The notes under the pieces were generated by a model. That model was not told where the DNA came from and made no database searches. It saw nothing but the letters and a program-made list of their open reading frames with translations. 29,934 nucleotides of DNA from Croceibacterium_A sp044506565 (GTDB taxonomy: Bacteria > Pseudomonadota > Alphaproteobacteria > Sphingomonadales > Sphingomonadaceae): positions 1 to 29,934 of the forward strand of contig JBIQKN010000033.1 in NCBI GenBank assembly GCA_044506565.1, read 5' to 3'. This document shows positions 22,842 through 29,934 of this stretch, piece by piece. The first letter of the stretch is position 1. Each line of letters opens with the position of its first letter. A program made the position numbers and the translations under genes.

Positions 22842-24218
22842 GTGGCTTTTCGCACCTTCCTGTTCGCGATCGTTCTCAGCTTGGGTGCCGCTCCGGCCTG
22901 GGCGCAGGAGACCCCTGCGCCACCGGTGGAGGTTCCCGACTTCGAAGAAGGCGGCCTGACCGGCTCGGTTACCGACGACAGCGCCTGGCAGGACCTCGGC
23001 ATCGCCATCCCGGCCTTCGCCACCAACCGCGAGGCGCCGACGCCGGCCAATTCGCAGGGTACAACGGCGCTCGGGCTCGAGCTCGCCCGGGTGGTGTTCA
23101 ACGACCTCAGGAACAACGGCCTGTTCCGCCCGGTCGGGCCCGACGCGCTGCCGCGGCCGACTTACGCGCAGATCACCGCTCCCGCGTGGGGCACCTGGCA
23201 GGGCCGCGCGGCCGAGATGCTGGTGCACGGCTACGTGCGCCCCAACGACGACGGGCGGCTGACCGTCGGCTGCTACCTCTACGACGTGCAGCTGCAGCAG
23301 GAGCTGGTGCGCGAGGGGTGGGTGGTCGCACCGGCCGAGTGGCGCCGCGCGGCGCACAAGTGCGCCGACCTCGTCTACTCGCGCCTGTCCGGCGAGAGCC
23401 CGTTCTTCGACAGCAAGATCGCCTACATCGCCGAGACCGGTCCCAAGGACAACCGCGTGAAGCGGCTGGCGATCATGGACTCGGACGGCGCCAACCACCG
23501 TTTCATCACCAACGGCCAGTCGACGGCGCTGACCCCGCGCTATTCGCCCGACTACTCGAAGATCGCCTACGTCAGCTATCTCAACGGCTACGCGCGGATC
23601 TACGTCTACGACATCGGCACGGGCAGCCAGACGCTGGTGACCCAAAGCCAGAACCCGACGTTCGCCCCGCGCTGGTCGCCCGACGGGCGGACGATCCTCT
23701 ATTCGATGGCCGCCGCCGGCAACACCGATATCTACAGCGTGCCCGCGACCGGCGGCACGCCGCGGCGTCTGACCGACGGCCCCGGCATCGACGTCGGCGG
23801 CTCCTACTCGCCGGACGGAAGCCGGATCGTGTTCGAGAGCGACCGCTCCGGCAGCCAGCAGATCTACGTGATGAACGCCGACGGCTCCAACCAGCGGCGT
23901 ATAAGCTTCTTCGGCGGCCGTGCGGCGACTCCCGAGTGGAGCCCGCGCGGCGACCTGATCGCGTTTACCCACATCGCCGGCGACCTGCGCATCGCGGTCA
24001 TGAGCCCTTCGGGCGGCGGGATGCGGCACCTGACGAGCGCGTGGCAGGACGAGGCGCCGACCTGGTCGCCCAACGGCCGCATCGTGCAGTTCTTCCGCAC
24101 CGCGCGCAATTCGGGCGAGACCTCGATCTGGCAGGTCGACCTGACCGGCCGCAACGAGCGCCGCCTCAACACTCCGGTCGGCGCTTCGGACCCGGCCTGG
24201 GGACCGGTTCTGCCTTAA
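22842..24218 (+). CDS. tolB: Tol-Pal system periplasmic protein TolB
   Basis: About 458 residues, starting at GTG 22842 with AGGAGA (22827-22832) 9 nt upstream; the ATG at 22797 overlaps tolA and would spoil the signal peptide. Signal peptide about 1-21 (LGAAPAWAQE). The N-terminal TolB domain includes FNDLRNNGLFRPVGPDAL and TAPAWGTWQGRAAEMLVHGYV. It is followed by a six-bladed beta-propeller with repeats of the type RYSPDYSKIAYVSY, RWSPDGRTILYSM and SYSPDGSRIVFESDRSG. The protein is periplasmic and bridges TolA and Pal. pal follows after 69 bp. Confidence 0.97.
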   Translation: MAFRTFLFAIVLSLGAAPAWAQETPAPPVEVPDFEEGGLTGSVTDDSAWQDLGIAIPAFATNREAPTPANSQGTTALGLELARVVFNDLRNNGLFRPVGPDALPRPTYAQITAPAWGTWQGRAAEMLVHGYVRPNDDGRLTVGCYLYDVQLQQELVREGWVVAPAEWRRAAHKCADLVYSRLSGESPFFDSKIAYIAETGPKDNRVKRLAIMDSDGANHRFITNGQSTALTPRYSPDYSKIAYVSYLNGYARIYVYDIGTGSQTLVTQSQNPTFAPRWSPDGRTILYSMAAAGNTDIYSVPATGGTPRRLTDGPGIDVGGSYSPDGSRIVFESDRSGSQQIYVMNADGSNQRRISFFGGRAATPEWSPRGDLIAFTHIAGDLRIAVMSPSGGGMRHLTSAWQDEAPTWSPNGRIVQFFRTARNSGETSIWQVDLTGRNERRLNTPVGASDPAWGPVLP

Positions 24219-24287
24219 ATGCGTTGAAACGAAAACGGGTCGCGCCGATGGATTGCCCTGAACACTAACAAGAAGGAGAAAGAAGGC

Positions 24288-24797
24288 ATGAAAAAGATGG
24301 CCCTTGCTGCGACCGTCGTCGGCGCCCTCGCGCTTACGGCTTGCAAGAAGGAAGCGCCCGCCGAGCTCCCGCCCGCGCCGCAGAGCACCGCCACGACGCC
24401 TACGCCGGCTCCGCCGCCGAGCGGACCGGTTCCTGGCACCCAGGCGCACTTCGCCCAGGCCATGGCCGGGCGCGACACGATTTATTTCGATACCGACAAG
24501 TTCAACATCGACGCCGAGGACCAGGCGGCGCTGCGCGAGCAGGCGGCGTACCTGCAGCAGTACCCGAACATCCGTGCGACGGTCGAAGGCCACTGCGACG
24601 AGCGTGGCACCCGCGAATACAACCTCGCGCTCGGCGAGCGCCGCGCCAACGCGGCCAAGAACTATCTCGTCAGCCTCGGCGTCCCCGCCGACCGGCTGAC
24701 GGTCGTCAGCTACGGCAAGGAACGGCCGGTCGCGCTCGGGTCGAACGAGCAGGCCTGGGCCCGTAACCGCCGCGCGGTGACGATCGTCCTCAACTAA
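24288..24797 (+). CDS. pal: Peptidoglycan-associated lipoprotein Pal
   Basis: A 169-residue outer-membrane lipoprotein. The signal and lipobox are at 1-19 (LALTAC), followed by a Pro-rich linker. The OmpA-like peptidoglycan-binding domain is at about 62-169, with IYFDTDKFNIDAEDQAAL and ATVEGHCDERGTREYNLALGERRANAAKNYL. The diaminopimelate-binding Asp and Arg lie in this second segment, and VVSYGKERPVALGSNEQAWARNRRAV follows. A strong Shine-Dalgarno (AAGGAGAAAG) precedes ATG 24288. It is the last gene of the co-directional block; the cpoB/ybgF gene often found after pal is absent here. Confidence 0.97.
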   Translation: MKKMALAATVVGALALTACKKEAPAELPPAPQSTATTPTPAPPPSGPVPGTQAHFAQAMAGRDTIYFDTDKFNIDAEDQAALREQAAYLQQYPNIRATVEGHCDERGTREYNLALGERRANAAKNYLVSLGVPADRLTVVSYGKERPVALGSNEQAWARNRRAVTIVLN

Positions 24798-24810
24798 GGT
24801 GAAGCAAGGG

Positions 24811-24867
24811 AGTCCTCATCCAAGGAGACGCGGCCCGCGAACGGCCTAGTCGAGTTGGGTGAGGACT
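24811..24867. terminator. Imperfect inverted repeat after pal
   Basis: AGTCCTCATCCAA (24811-24823) pairs with TTGGGTGAGGACT (24855-24867), 13 pairs with one G-T, and a 31-nt loop. It lies between the ends of pal and the convergent 55-residue gene. A second stem, GCCGCTCA (24875-24882) with TGAGCGGC (24888-24895), overlaps that gene's stop codon. Together they probably form the end of both transcription units. Confidence 0.5.
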
Positions 24868-24879
24868 GCCGCTGGCCGC

Positions 24880-25047
24880 TCAGTCGATGAGCGGCAGTGC
24901 GACCGAGAAGGTCGGCGCGGCGATTTCGATCGCCGGCGCGTGGTCCAGCGTGCTGCCGGGCAGGCGCGCCGAGCCCGGCGCGAACAGCGCGAGGGCGGAC
25001 ATCGCGAAGACCGAGAAGGCCGAAGCCACGGCAAGCTGCTTGGACAT
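24880..25047 (-). CDS. Small exported hypothetical protein, 55 residues
   Basis: From ATG 25047 the minus strand reads MSKQLAVASAFSVFAMSALA, then LFAPGSARLPGSTLDHAPA and IEIAAPTFSVALPLID, with a stop at 24880. The third codon positions are almost all G or C. The first 24 residues look like a signal peptide or membrane anchor. A purine-rich GAGAAAG precedes the ATG. It is divergent from the J-domain gene and convergent with pal. No family is recognised; the short mature part is hydrophobic at its end. Confidence 0.6.
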   Translation of the reverse strand: MSKQLAVASAFSVFAMSALALFAPGSARLPGSTLDHAPAIEIAAPTFSVALPLID

Positions 25048-25212
25048 TGTCTTTCTCTTCGTACCTGTCGCCGCCAGATACGCGCTCCGTGCGTCATTTC
25101 AACGCGCGATGCTGCACTGCGACAAAAAGTTACATCGGTTTCCAGTGGGGCGGTTTCCGCCCCGGGCGCGAGCGCCTATAGGTAAGCAATGCTGACGAAG
25201 GACTTAACCTGA

Positions 25213-25746
25213 ATGCCGCGCTCGACGCGCTCGCTCGACTGGGGTTTCCCGCGTTGGCGCGGCTACGGCGGCGGGCGCGAGACGGCCAAGGTGCGGCTGT
25301 GCGACCGGCACGGCTGCGACGAGCCGGGCGACTGTCCGGCACCCAAGGCGCCCAACAGCCCCGAGCGGTGGTATTTCTGCCAGCGGCACGCGGCCGAGTA
25401 CAACGCCAGGTGGGACTATTTCGAAGGGCTCGAGAAGGCCGAGGCCGAAGCGCGCGCCGGCGCTGAGCAGCGGACCAATGCCGGCTACGCCTCGGCCGCG
25501 CACTACGGCTGGGCGGGTTCGGGCGACGGCAGCCGCAGTGCTGACGAGATGCGCGCGCTCGAGGTGCTCGGGCTCGACGCCGACGCCGACTTCGAAGCGG
25601 TGCGCAAGGCCTGGCGCGCCAAGGCCAAGGAAGTCCACCCCGACGTCAAGCCCGACGACGAAGCGGCCGCAAAGGCGTTCCACGCCTACAGCCTCGCGTA
25701 CGAAGTGCTGCGCGCGGCGGAGGAGCGGAGGGAGTGGCGCGGCTGA
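25213..25746 (+). CDS. J-domain protein with Cys/His-rich N-terminus
   Basis: A 177-residue protein. The N-terminal half has cysteines 30, 35, 41 and 56 with nearby His33 and His59 (RLCDRHGCDEPGDCPAPK, WYFCQRHAAEYN), a possible zinc site. The C-terminal 65 residues are a J domain (ALEVLGLDADADFEAVRKAW, then the HPD motif at 142-144 in KEVHPDVKPDD, then AYEVL). J domains stimulate DnaK ATPase. The first part differs from classical DnaJ (no G/F region, no CXXCXGXG repeats), so this is a specialised co-chaperone with unknown clients. Similar proteins occur in alphaproteobacteria. Confidence 0.87.
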   Translation: MPRSTRSLDWGFPRWRGYGGGRETAKVRLCDRHGCDEPGDCPAPKAPNSPERWYFCQRHAAEYNARWDYFEGLEKAEAEARAGAEQRTNAGYASAAHYGWAGSGDGSRSADEMRALEVLGLDADADFEAVRKAWRAKAKEVHPDVKPDDEAAAKAFHAYSLAYEVLRAAEERREWRG

Positions 25747-25758
25747 GGCCGCGGGACG

Positions 25759-26028
25759 CTATTGCGGCGCCGCGTCCATCTCGTCGGCGGCGTCCTCGAG
25801 CCGGTCCTTGGTTTCCTCGCCGCGCTCGCGGATCGCGTCGGCCCGGGCTTCGGCGGCTTCCTCGTCGGGACCGCCGGCTTCCATCGCTTCGATCAGGTCG
25901 GCCTGGGCCTCGTCCGCTTCGTCGATCGCGGTAGCAGTCTCTTCGACCTGGTTCTCGGCTTCGCTGTCGCATCCGGCGAGGGCGAGGCCGCCGAGGGCGG
26001 CGAGCAGGACTAGTCGGGACATCCGCAT
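25759..26028 (-). CDS. Small acidic lipoprotein
   Basis: An 89-residue protein with a lipobox signal (LGGLALAGC, Cys about 22) and a mature part of about 68 residues that is almost all Glu, Asp and Ala with Arg/Lys spaced to give a long amphipathic helix (ETATAIDEADEAQADLIEAM, RADAIRERGEETKDRLEDAADEM). It is likely an outer-membrane or periplasmic helical lipoprotein of unknown function. AAGGAAGGA precedes two in-frame ATGs (26028 and 26022); either may be used. It is convergent with the J-domain gene. Confidence 0.78.
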   Translation of the reverse strand: MRMSRLVLLAALGGLALAGCDSEAENQVEETATAIDEADEAQADLIEAMEAGGPDEEAAEARADAIRERGEETKDRLEDAADEMDAAPQ

Positions 26029-26145
26029 TCCTTCCTTCGGTAGACAAAGGGCAAATCCAGGGAGGCTCCGGCGGTTCCTGCATCCTCGGGTAGACAGGCG
26101 GGAGCGGGACTGTATGCCTCGCCCGCTCGTCCCGATGGAGGAATC

Positions 26146-26346
26146 ATGGAAGTCTCCCCGCACGGCATGTCGGTCGTGACCTTCACGCTGCTCGACGCCC
26201 TGTTCACCCGGCTGATCGACAAGGGAGTGCTCGACCAGGCCGACCAGGTCGCGATCTTCGCGCAGGCGCGCGAAAGCCTGACCAGCGCACAGGACCCGCA
26301 GATGCGCGAGGCGGCGGCGCTGCTCGATCACCTGTACCGGACCTAG
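26146..26346 (+). CDS. Small hypothetical protein, 66 residues
   Basis: MEVSPHGMSVVTFTLLDALF, then TRLIDKGVLDQADQVAIFAQ, then ARESLTSAQDPQMREAAALL and DHLYRT. It is predicted to be all helical and soluble, without a signal peptide. A well-placed GGAGG lies before ATG 26146, and codon composition is like that of neighbours. I do not recognise the family; it resembles small conserved alphaproteobacterial proteins of unknown function. Divergent from the lipoprotein gene and convergent with the PLP enzyme gene. Confidence 0.7.
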   Translation: MEVSPHGMSVVTFTLLDALFTRLIDKGVLDQADQVAIFAQARESLTSAQDPQMREAAALLDHLYRT

Positions 26347-26387
26347 CGGGAGTCCCTCGTCCCCGATCGATGGGGAAGGAGTCGGCT

Positions 26388-27680
26388 TCAGACTTTCGCC
26401 AGCGCCTGCTCGAAGTCGGCGATCAGGTCATCGGGATCCTCGATCCCGATCGAAACCCGCACGAGGTTGTCGGTGATGCCGAGCGCGGCCTTGCGCTCGG
26501 GCGGGACCGACAGGTGGGTCATCGCCGCCGGGTGGCTGGCGAGGGTCTCGGTGCCGCCGAGGCTGACCGCGAGCTTGGCGATCTTCATCGAGTCGAGAAA
26601 GCGGAACGCTTGGGCCTCGCCGCCCCGGACGAACAGCGAGAAAGTGCTGCCCGGCCCGGTGCAGTGGCGGCGGTAGATGTCCTTCTGCGAACCCTCCTGC
26701 AGCAGGCCGAGAAAGCCGAGCCCTTCGACCTTCGGGTGATCCTTGAGGAAGTCGCAGACCGAGACCGCGTTGGCCGTGGCGCGCTGCATGCGGATTTCGA
26801 GCGTCTCGAGGCTGCGCAGCAGCATCCACGACGTGTTGGGGTCGCAGATCGTCCCCATCGTGTTCCTCAGCGCACGCACCGGATCGATCCATCGCCGCGC
26901 GCCGGAGACTCCGCCCGCGACGAGGTCCGAGTGGCCGCCGGCGTACTTGGTCAGCGAATAGACGACGACGTCGGCGCCGTGGGCGAGCGGGCGCTGCCAC
27001 AGCGGGCCGAGGAAAGTGTTGTCGATCGCGATCGGCGGCGCCTCGTCGCTGCTGAACGCGGCATCGCGCGCGGCGGCCACCGCCTCGATGTCGACCAGCG
27101 CATTGGTGGGGTTGGCCGGGCTCTCGAGGTAGATCAGCGCCACACGGCCCTGCTGCTTGGCGCGCTCGAGCACGGCGTCGATTTCCCCACGGTTCGCGCC
27201 GGCGGCGAAGTCGACGTAAGTCACGCCGTACTTGCTCATCACCCGGGCGATGAAGCCCTCGGTCGCGGCGTAGAGCGGGCCCGAGTGGACGATCACGTCA
27301 CCCGCGCTGCAGTAGGCGAGCAGCAGCGTGGCGATCGCCGACATCCCGCTCGAGAATACCAGCGCGTCTTCGGCCCCGTCCCACACCCCGAGGCGGTCCT
27401 CGAGGATCTCCTGGTTGGGGCCGTTGAAGCGCGAATAGACGAGCCCCTCGGCGCCGCCCTGGCCGGTGATGCCCTCGAAGTGACGCTTGCCGGCCTCGGC
27501 GCTCTCGAACGCGAAAGTGCTGGTGAGGAAGATCGGCGGCTTGAGCGAGCCTTCGGAGAGCTGCGGATCGTAGCCGTAGCCCATCATCAGGGTGGACGGC
27601 TTGAGCGTGCGCCCGCCGACGCGCGTGACTTCGGGCTTGGGCTTGCGGCGCGGGGTCGGGTGGTCGACGGGATCGGACAT
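26388..27680 (-). CDS. PLP-dependent Cys/Met metabolism enzyme (cystathionine gamma-synthase family)
   Basis: A 430-residue fold-type I PLP enzyme. The PLP Lys is Lys245 in YSLTKYAGGHSD; the cofactor-phosphate residues are in FSSGMSAI and in VYSRFNGPN (Tyr82, Arg84), and IAIDNTF provides the Asp that contacts the pyridine nitrogen. The family includes cystathionine gamma-synthase, cystathionine beta/gamma-lyase, methionine gamma-lyase and O-succinylhomoserine sulfhydrylase; sequence alone does not decide. The N-terminal extension of about 30 residues (DHPTPRRKPKPEVTRVGGRTLKPST) is typical of one alphaproteobacterial subgroup annotated as cystathionine gamma-synthase family. The ATG at 27680 has only a weak Shine-Dalgarno. 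Confidence 0.9.
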   Translation of the reverse strand: MSDPVDHPTPRRKPKPEVTRVGGRTLKPSTLMMGYGYDPQLSEGSLKPPIFLTSTFAFESAEAGKRHFEGITGQGGAEGLVYSRFNGPNQEILEDRLGVWDGAEDALVFSSGMSAIATLLLAYCSAGDVIVHSGPLYAATEGFIARVMSKYGVTYVDFAAGANRGEIDAVLERAKQQGRVALIYLESPANPTNALVDIEAVAAARDAAFSSDEAPPIAIDNTFLGPLWQRPLAHGADVVVYSLTKYAGGHSDLVAGGVSGARRWIDPVRALRNTMGTICDPNTSWMLLRSLETLEIRMQRATANAVSVCDFLKDHPKVEGLGFLGLLQEGSQKDIYRRHCTGPGSTFSLFVRGGEAQAFRFLDSMKIAKLAVSLGGTETLASHPAAMTHLSVPPERKAALGITDNLVRVSIGIEDPDDLIADFEQALAKV

Positions 27681-27730
27681 GGTTGCGGGTGTAACCTTTC
27701 ATCGAGCCGGGTCTAGCGAAATCCTCCCCG

Positions 27731-27830
27731 NNNNNNNNNNNNNNNNNNNNNNNNNNNNNNNNNNNNNNNNNNNNNNNNNNNNNNNNNNNNNNNNNNNNNN
27801 NNNNNNNNNNNNNNNNNNNNNNNNNNNNNN
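27731..27830. other. Assembly gap (100 N) at the 3' end of the permease gene
   Basis: Exactly 100 N. The gap begins right after AATCCTCCCCG (27720-27730), the same 11 bases that start the palindrome at 2290. A repeat at the gap is a likely reason for the assembly break. The permease reading frame enters the gap, and its stop is probably inside it. Confidence 0.95.
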
Positions 27831-29194
27831 GCGCCAGCGACGTCGAGCAGCGCGCCCGACAGCACCATCCGCGGCAGCGCGATGCGCCCGGTGGCCCAGG
27901 CGATCGCGTTGGGGCCGGTGCCGGCGGGGAGCATGAAGCCCCAGCTGGCGGCCATAGCCGCGGGCAGCGCGAGCAGGAGCGGGTCGGCGCCGAGCGCGAC
28001 CGTCAGGCTGGCGACGACCGGCATGATGCCGCTGGCGGTGGCGACGTTGCTGGCGAACTCGGTGATCAGGATCACCAGCGCGACGACCGCGACCGCGACG
28101 ATCCACAGCGGCAGCGCAGAGAGCGGCAGCAGCGACTGGCCGAGCCAGGCGGCGAGGCCGGAGGCGGTCATCCCGGCAGCGAGCGCGAGTCCGCCGCCGA
28201 ACATCATGATCACGTCCCACGGCGCGCGGTTGGCTTCGGGCCAGGTCAGCAGCGGGCGGCCGGTGCCGTCGGGCACGACGAACAGCAGCAGGCCGACGAA
28301 CACCGCGATCGTGCCGTCGGTCAGCGCGCCATCGGGCAGGAGGGGCTCGGTCAGCGGCTGGGTGACCCAGAGCAGGAAGGCGAGCGCGAACAGCGGCACG
28401 AGGCGCTTTTCCTGCACGGTCCAGTCGCGCTGGGTGGCGATCGCGGCGTGCGCCGCGGCCACGTCGAACCGGTCCTCGCCGACTCGCTGCACGCGCGCGA
28501 TGATCAGCGCCGCCAGCGGTACGCCGAGCAAAACCAGCGGAACGCCGTAGAGCATCCACTCGGCGAAGCTGATCCGCACCCCGATGGTCTGCTCGAGCAA
28601 GCCGACGGCGATGGCGTTGGTCGGCGAACCGATGATCGTCCCGAGCCCGCCGATCGAGGCGGCGAAGGCGATGCCGAGCGGCAGTGCCCCGGACAGCCCG
28701 TCCTTGCGGTCGGCGCCGACACCGCCGGCAACCAGCACGGCCAGCGCCATCGGCATCATGATCAGTGCCGTCGAGGTATTCGAGATGGTAGCCGACAGCA
28801 GCGCGGTGGCGAACATGAAGGCGAGCAGCAGCTGCGTCGGCCCGCCGTGTCGGCCCATCGCGTTGAGGATTCCGACCGCGAGGCGGCGGTGAAGACCGGT
28901 CCGCTCGATCGCCAGCGCCAGGAACGCACCGCCGAGGATCAGGAACATCGTCGGCGAGTAGTACGATCCGGCCGCGGTATTCGCGTCCATCACCCCGCCG
29001 AGCGGGAGCACGAGGAACGGCAGCAACGCGGTCGCGGTGAGCGGCACAGCTTCGGTCATCCACCACGCCGCCATCCACACCACGAGGCCGGCGACGAGCC
29101 AGCCCGCGTCCGGCATTCCGCCCGGCGCCGGCACGACGCGCGTTAGCAGGAACGCGGCGAGGCCGACGACGAAGCCGATGCGTTTGGCCGACAC
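27831..29194 (-). CDS. DASS/SLC13 family permease, 3' end lost in assembly gap
   Basis: About 455 residues visible of a divalent anion:sodium symporter (SLC13, CitMHS-like). There are some 11 hydrophobic helices. The substrate/Na+ motifs are SATISNTSTALIMMPMA (first SNT-type motif), IIGSPTNAIAVG, and TEFASNVATASGIMPV near the C-terminal half, with FMLPAGTGPNAIAWATG after it. Likely substrates are dicarboxylates or sulfate; this is not decidable here. The best start is GTG at 29194 with GGAGGAG 6-7 nt upstream, rather than the earlier ATG at 29233. The last one or two helices and the stop are hidden by the N run; the TAG at 27713 is in frame only if the gap is truly 100 bases. Confidence 0.88.
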
Positions 29195-29234
29195 TGGCGC
29201 TCCTCCCCGGATCCCGAGTGCCATAAACCACACT

Positions 29235-29300
29235 CGTCACTCCGGCGAAAGCCGCGGGCTGGCGATGCATCGCGTCATCCCGGCGAAGGCCGGGATGACG
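29235..29300. repeat. Sphingomonad-type palindromic repeat before the permease gene
   Basis: A perfect 12-bp stem, CGTCATCCCGGC (29273-29284) and GCCGGGATGACG (29289-29300), with loop GAAG. It is preceded at 29235-29254 by a degenerate half copy (CGTCACTCCGGCGAAAGCCG). Repeats of the form CGTCATTCCCGCGAAAGCGGG are, as I recall, scattered in sphingomonad genomes. Here they fill the gap between the infC end and the permease start. Confidence 0.8.
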
Positions 29301-29327
29301 GGGTAGTGGGGGATTGTGGCAGGAGTT

Positions 29328-29352
29328 CTGGCGCCGCCTACTTCGGCGCCAG
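29328..29352 (-). terminator. Hairpin over the infC stop codon
   Basis: CTGGCGCCG (29328-29336), seven-base loop containing the stop, CGGCGCCAG (29344-29352): perfect 9-bp stem. Read on the minus strand the stem surrounds the infC stop codon (29338-29340). No T tract follows, so termination is plausible only. Confidence 0.45.
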
Positions 29353-29880
29353 CACCATCAGCATCTGGCGGCCCTCGAGCCGCGGATAGGCCTCGATCTT
29401 GGCGATTTCGGCGACGTCCTCCTGGACGCGCTTGAGCAGGTTCATGCCCAGTTCCTGGTGCGCCATCTCGCGGCCGCGGAAGCGCAGGGTCATCTTCACC
29501 TTGTCGCCTTCCTCGATGAACTTGGTGACGCTGCGCATCTTCACGTCGTAGTCGTGATCGTCGATGTTCGGACGCATCTTGATCTCCTTGATCTGCTGCG
29601 TCTTCTGCGTCTTGCGCGCGGCGTTGGCCTTTTTCTGCGCCTCATACCGGTACTTGCCGACATCGAGGAACTTGCACACCGGCGGATCGGCGTTGGGAGA
29701 AACCTCGACGAGGTTGAGGCCGACGTCGTTGGCCTGCTCGATCGCTTCGCGGGTGTACATGACGCCGAGATTCTCGCCGTTCTCGTCGATCACGCGGACC
29801 TTGTCCGACTGGATCATGTCATCGAAGCGGGGGCCGGACTTGACCGGGGGCGCGAGCATGCGCCGGGGTGGACGGGGTAT
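29338..29880 (-). CDS. infC: Translation initiation factor IF-3, with ATA start codon
   Basis: IF-3 of 180 residues. N-domain: KSGPRFDDMIQSDKVRVIDENGENLGVM, ANDVGLNLVEVSPNADPPVCKFLDVGKYRYE. Lys-rich linker: AQKKANAARKTQKTQQIKEIKMRPNIDDHDYDVK. C-domain: FIEEGDKVKMTLRFRGREMAHQELG. It binds the 30S subunit and discriminates against non-AUG starts. The in-frame ATG at 29859 lacks any Shine-Dalgarno. ATA at 29880 has AGGAG at 29889-29893, 8 nt upstream, and adds PRPPRR before the ATG, like the basic lead of alphaproteobacterial IF-3. Enterobacterial infC uses AUU for autorepression by IF-3; an AUA start here would serve the same purpose. rpmI and rplT do not follow. Confidence 0.95.
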   Translation of the reverse strand: MPRPPRRMLAPPVKSGPRFDDMIQSDKVRVIDENGENLGVMYTREAIEQANDVGLNLVEVSPNADPPVCKFLDVGKYRYEAQKKANAARKTQKTQQIKEIKMRPNIDDHDYDVKMRSVTKFIEEGDKVKMTLRFRGREMAHQELGMNLLKRVQEDVAEIAKIEAYPRLEGRQMLMVLAPK

Positions 29881-29934
29881 GGGGCAATCTCCTGAATCGG
29901 TTTTTCGACGCGCGCTACTTAGTGGGTAAGAGGC

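Noticed and set aside
22788..24593. Open frame of 601 codons on the minus strand opposite tolB and pal
   Set aside because: It mirrors the codon structure of tolB/pal, has Arg/Val/Gly-rich composition and no recognisable domain.
27713..27715. TAG at 27713 as the stop codon of the permease
   Set aside because: It is in frame only across an N run of placeholder length; the last bases before the gap are repeat-like rather than coding.

Overview
The window looks like chromosomal DNA of a GC-rich alphaproteobacterium, most likely a member of the Sphingomonadales (Sphingomonadaceae or Erythrobacteraceae). This is an inference. It rests on the alphaproteobacterial-type SspB, a LigB/LigA-type fused gallate dioxygenase close in length to Sphingobium DesB, a PEP-CTERM-like mini-protein, and short dispersed palindromes that I recall as common in sphingomonad genomes. 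No phage, integrase, CRISPR array, rRNA or tRNA was seen. Two runs of exactly 100 N (8320-8419 and 27731-27830) are scaffold gaps, and each interrupts a gene or its end.

Layout. 1-4500: cell-envelope and hypothetical genes. These are a truncated exported protein, two lipoproteins, a DODA-type extradiol dioxygenase, a possibly frameshifted small gene, an S41 (C-terminal processing) protease lipoprotein on the minus strand, and a SWIB-domain mini-protein. 4697-5959: a single-chain gallate-type dioxygenase. 6352-11218: a TPR-sulfotransferase, a minus-strand DUF427/cupin pair broken by gap 1, a DUF72 protein, a secreted M19 dipeptidase and a DUF1810 protein. 11215-14272 (minus): a TM protein, dapD, gmk, a small membrane-associated protein and sspB.

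14355-24797 (plus) is one long co-directional block. It runs hisB-hisH-[SDR-GH130]-hisA-hisF-[PEP-CTERM-like mini-protein]-hisE-HIT, and then ybgC-tolQ-tolR-tolA-tolB-pal. The first part makes histidine precursors: hisB dehydratase, the HisH/HisF imidazole-glycerol-phosphate synthase, HisA isomerase and HisE pyrophosphohydrolase. The second part builds the Tol-Pal trans-envelope complex. Two accessory genes and several palindromic repeats sit inside the his part. 24880-29880 is mixed: small exported proteins, a J-domain protein with a Cys/His-rich N-terminus, a PLP-dependent Cys/Met-metabolism enzyme, a DASS-type permease cut by gap 2, and infC.

The most notable sequence-level observations are: infC apparently starting at AUA with an ideally placed Shine-Dalgarno sequence; a DUF1810 gene whose only family-consistent start is a CTG overlapping the upstream stop as CTGA; a nearly perfect 58-nt hairpin (RAYT/REP-like) between hisA and hisF; a 64-residue protein made of little more than a signal peptide and a PEP-CTERM-like tail; a frame switch in coding signal downstream of the S41 protease gene; and a stem-loop that would bury the ribosome-binding site of the DUF427 gene. 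I did not find a clearly new multi-gene system such as a defence or biosynthetic island; most of the window is housekeeping.
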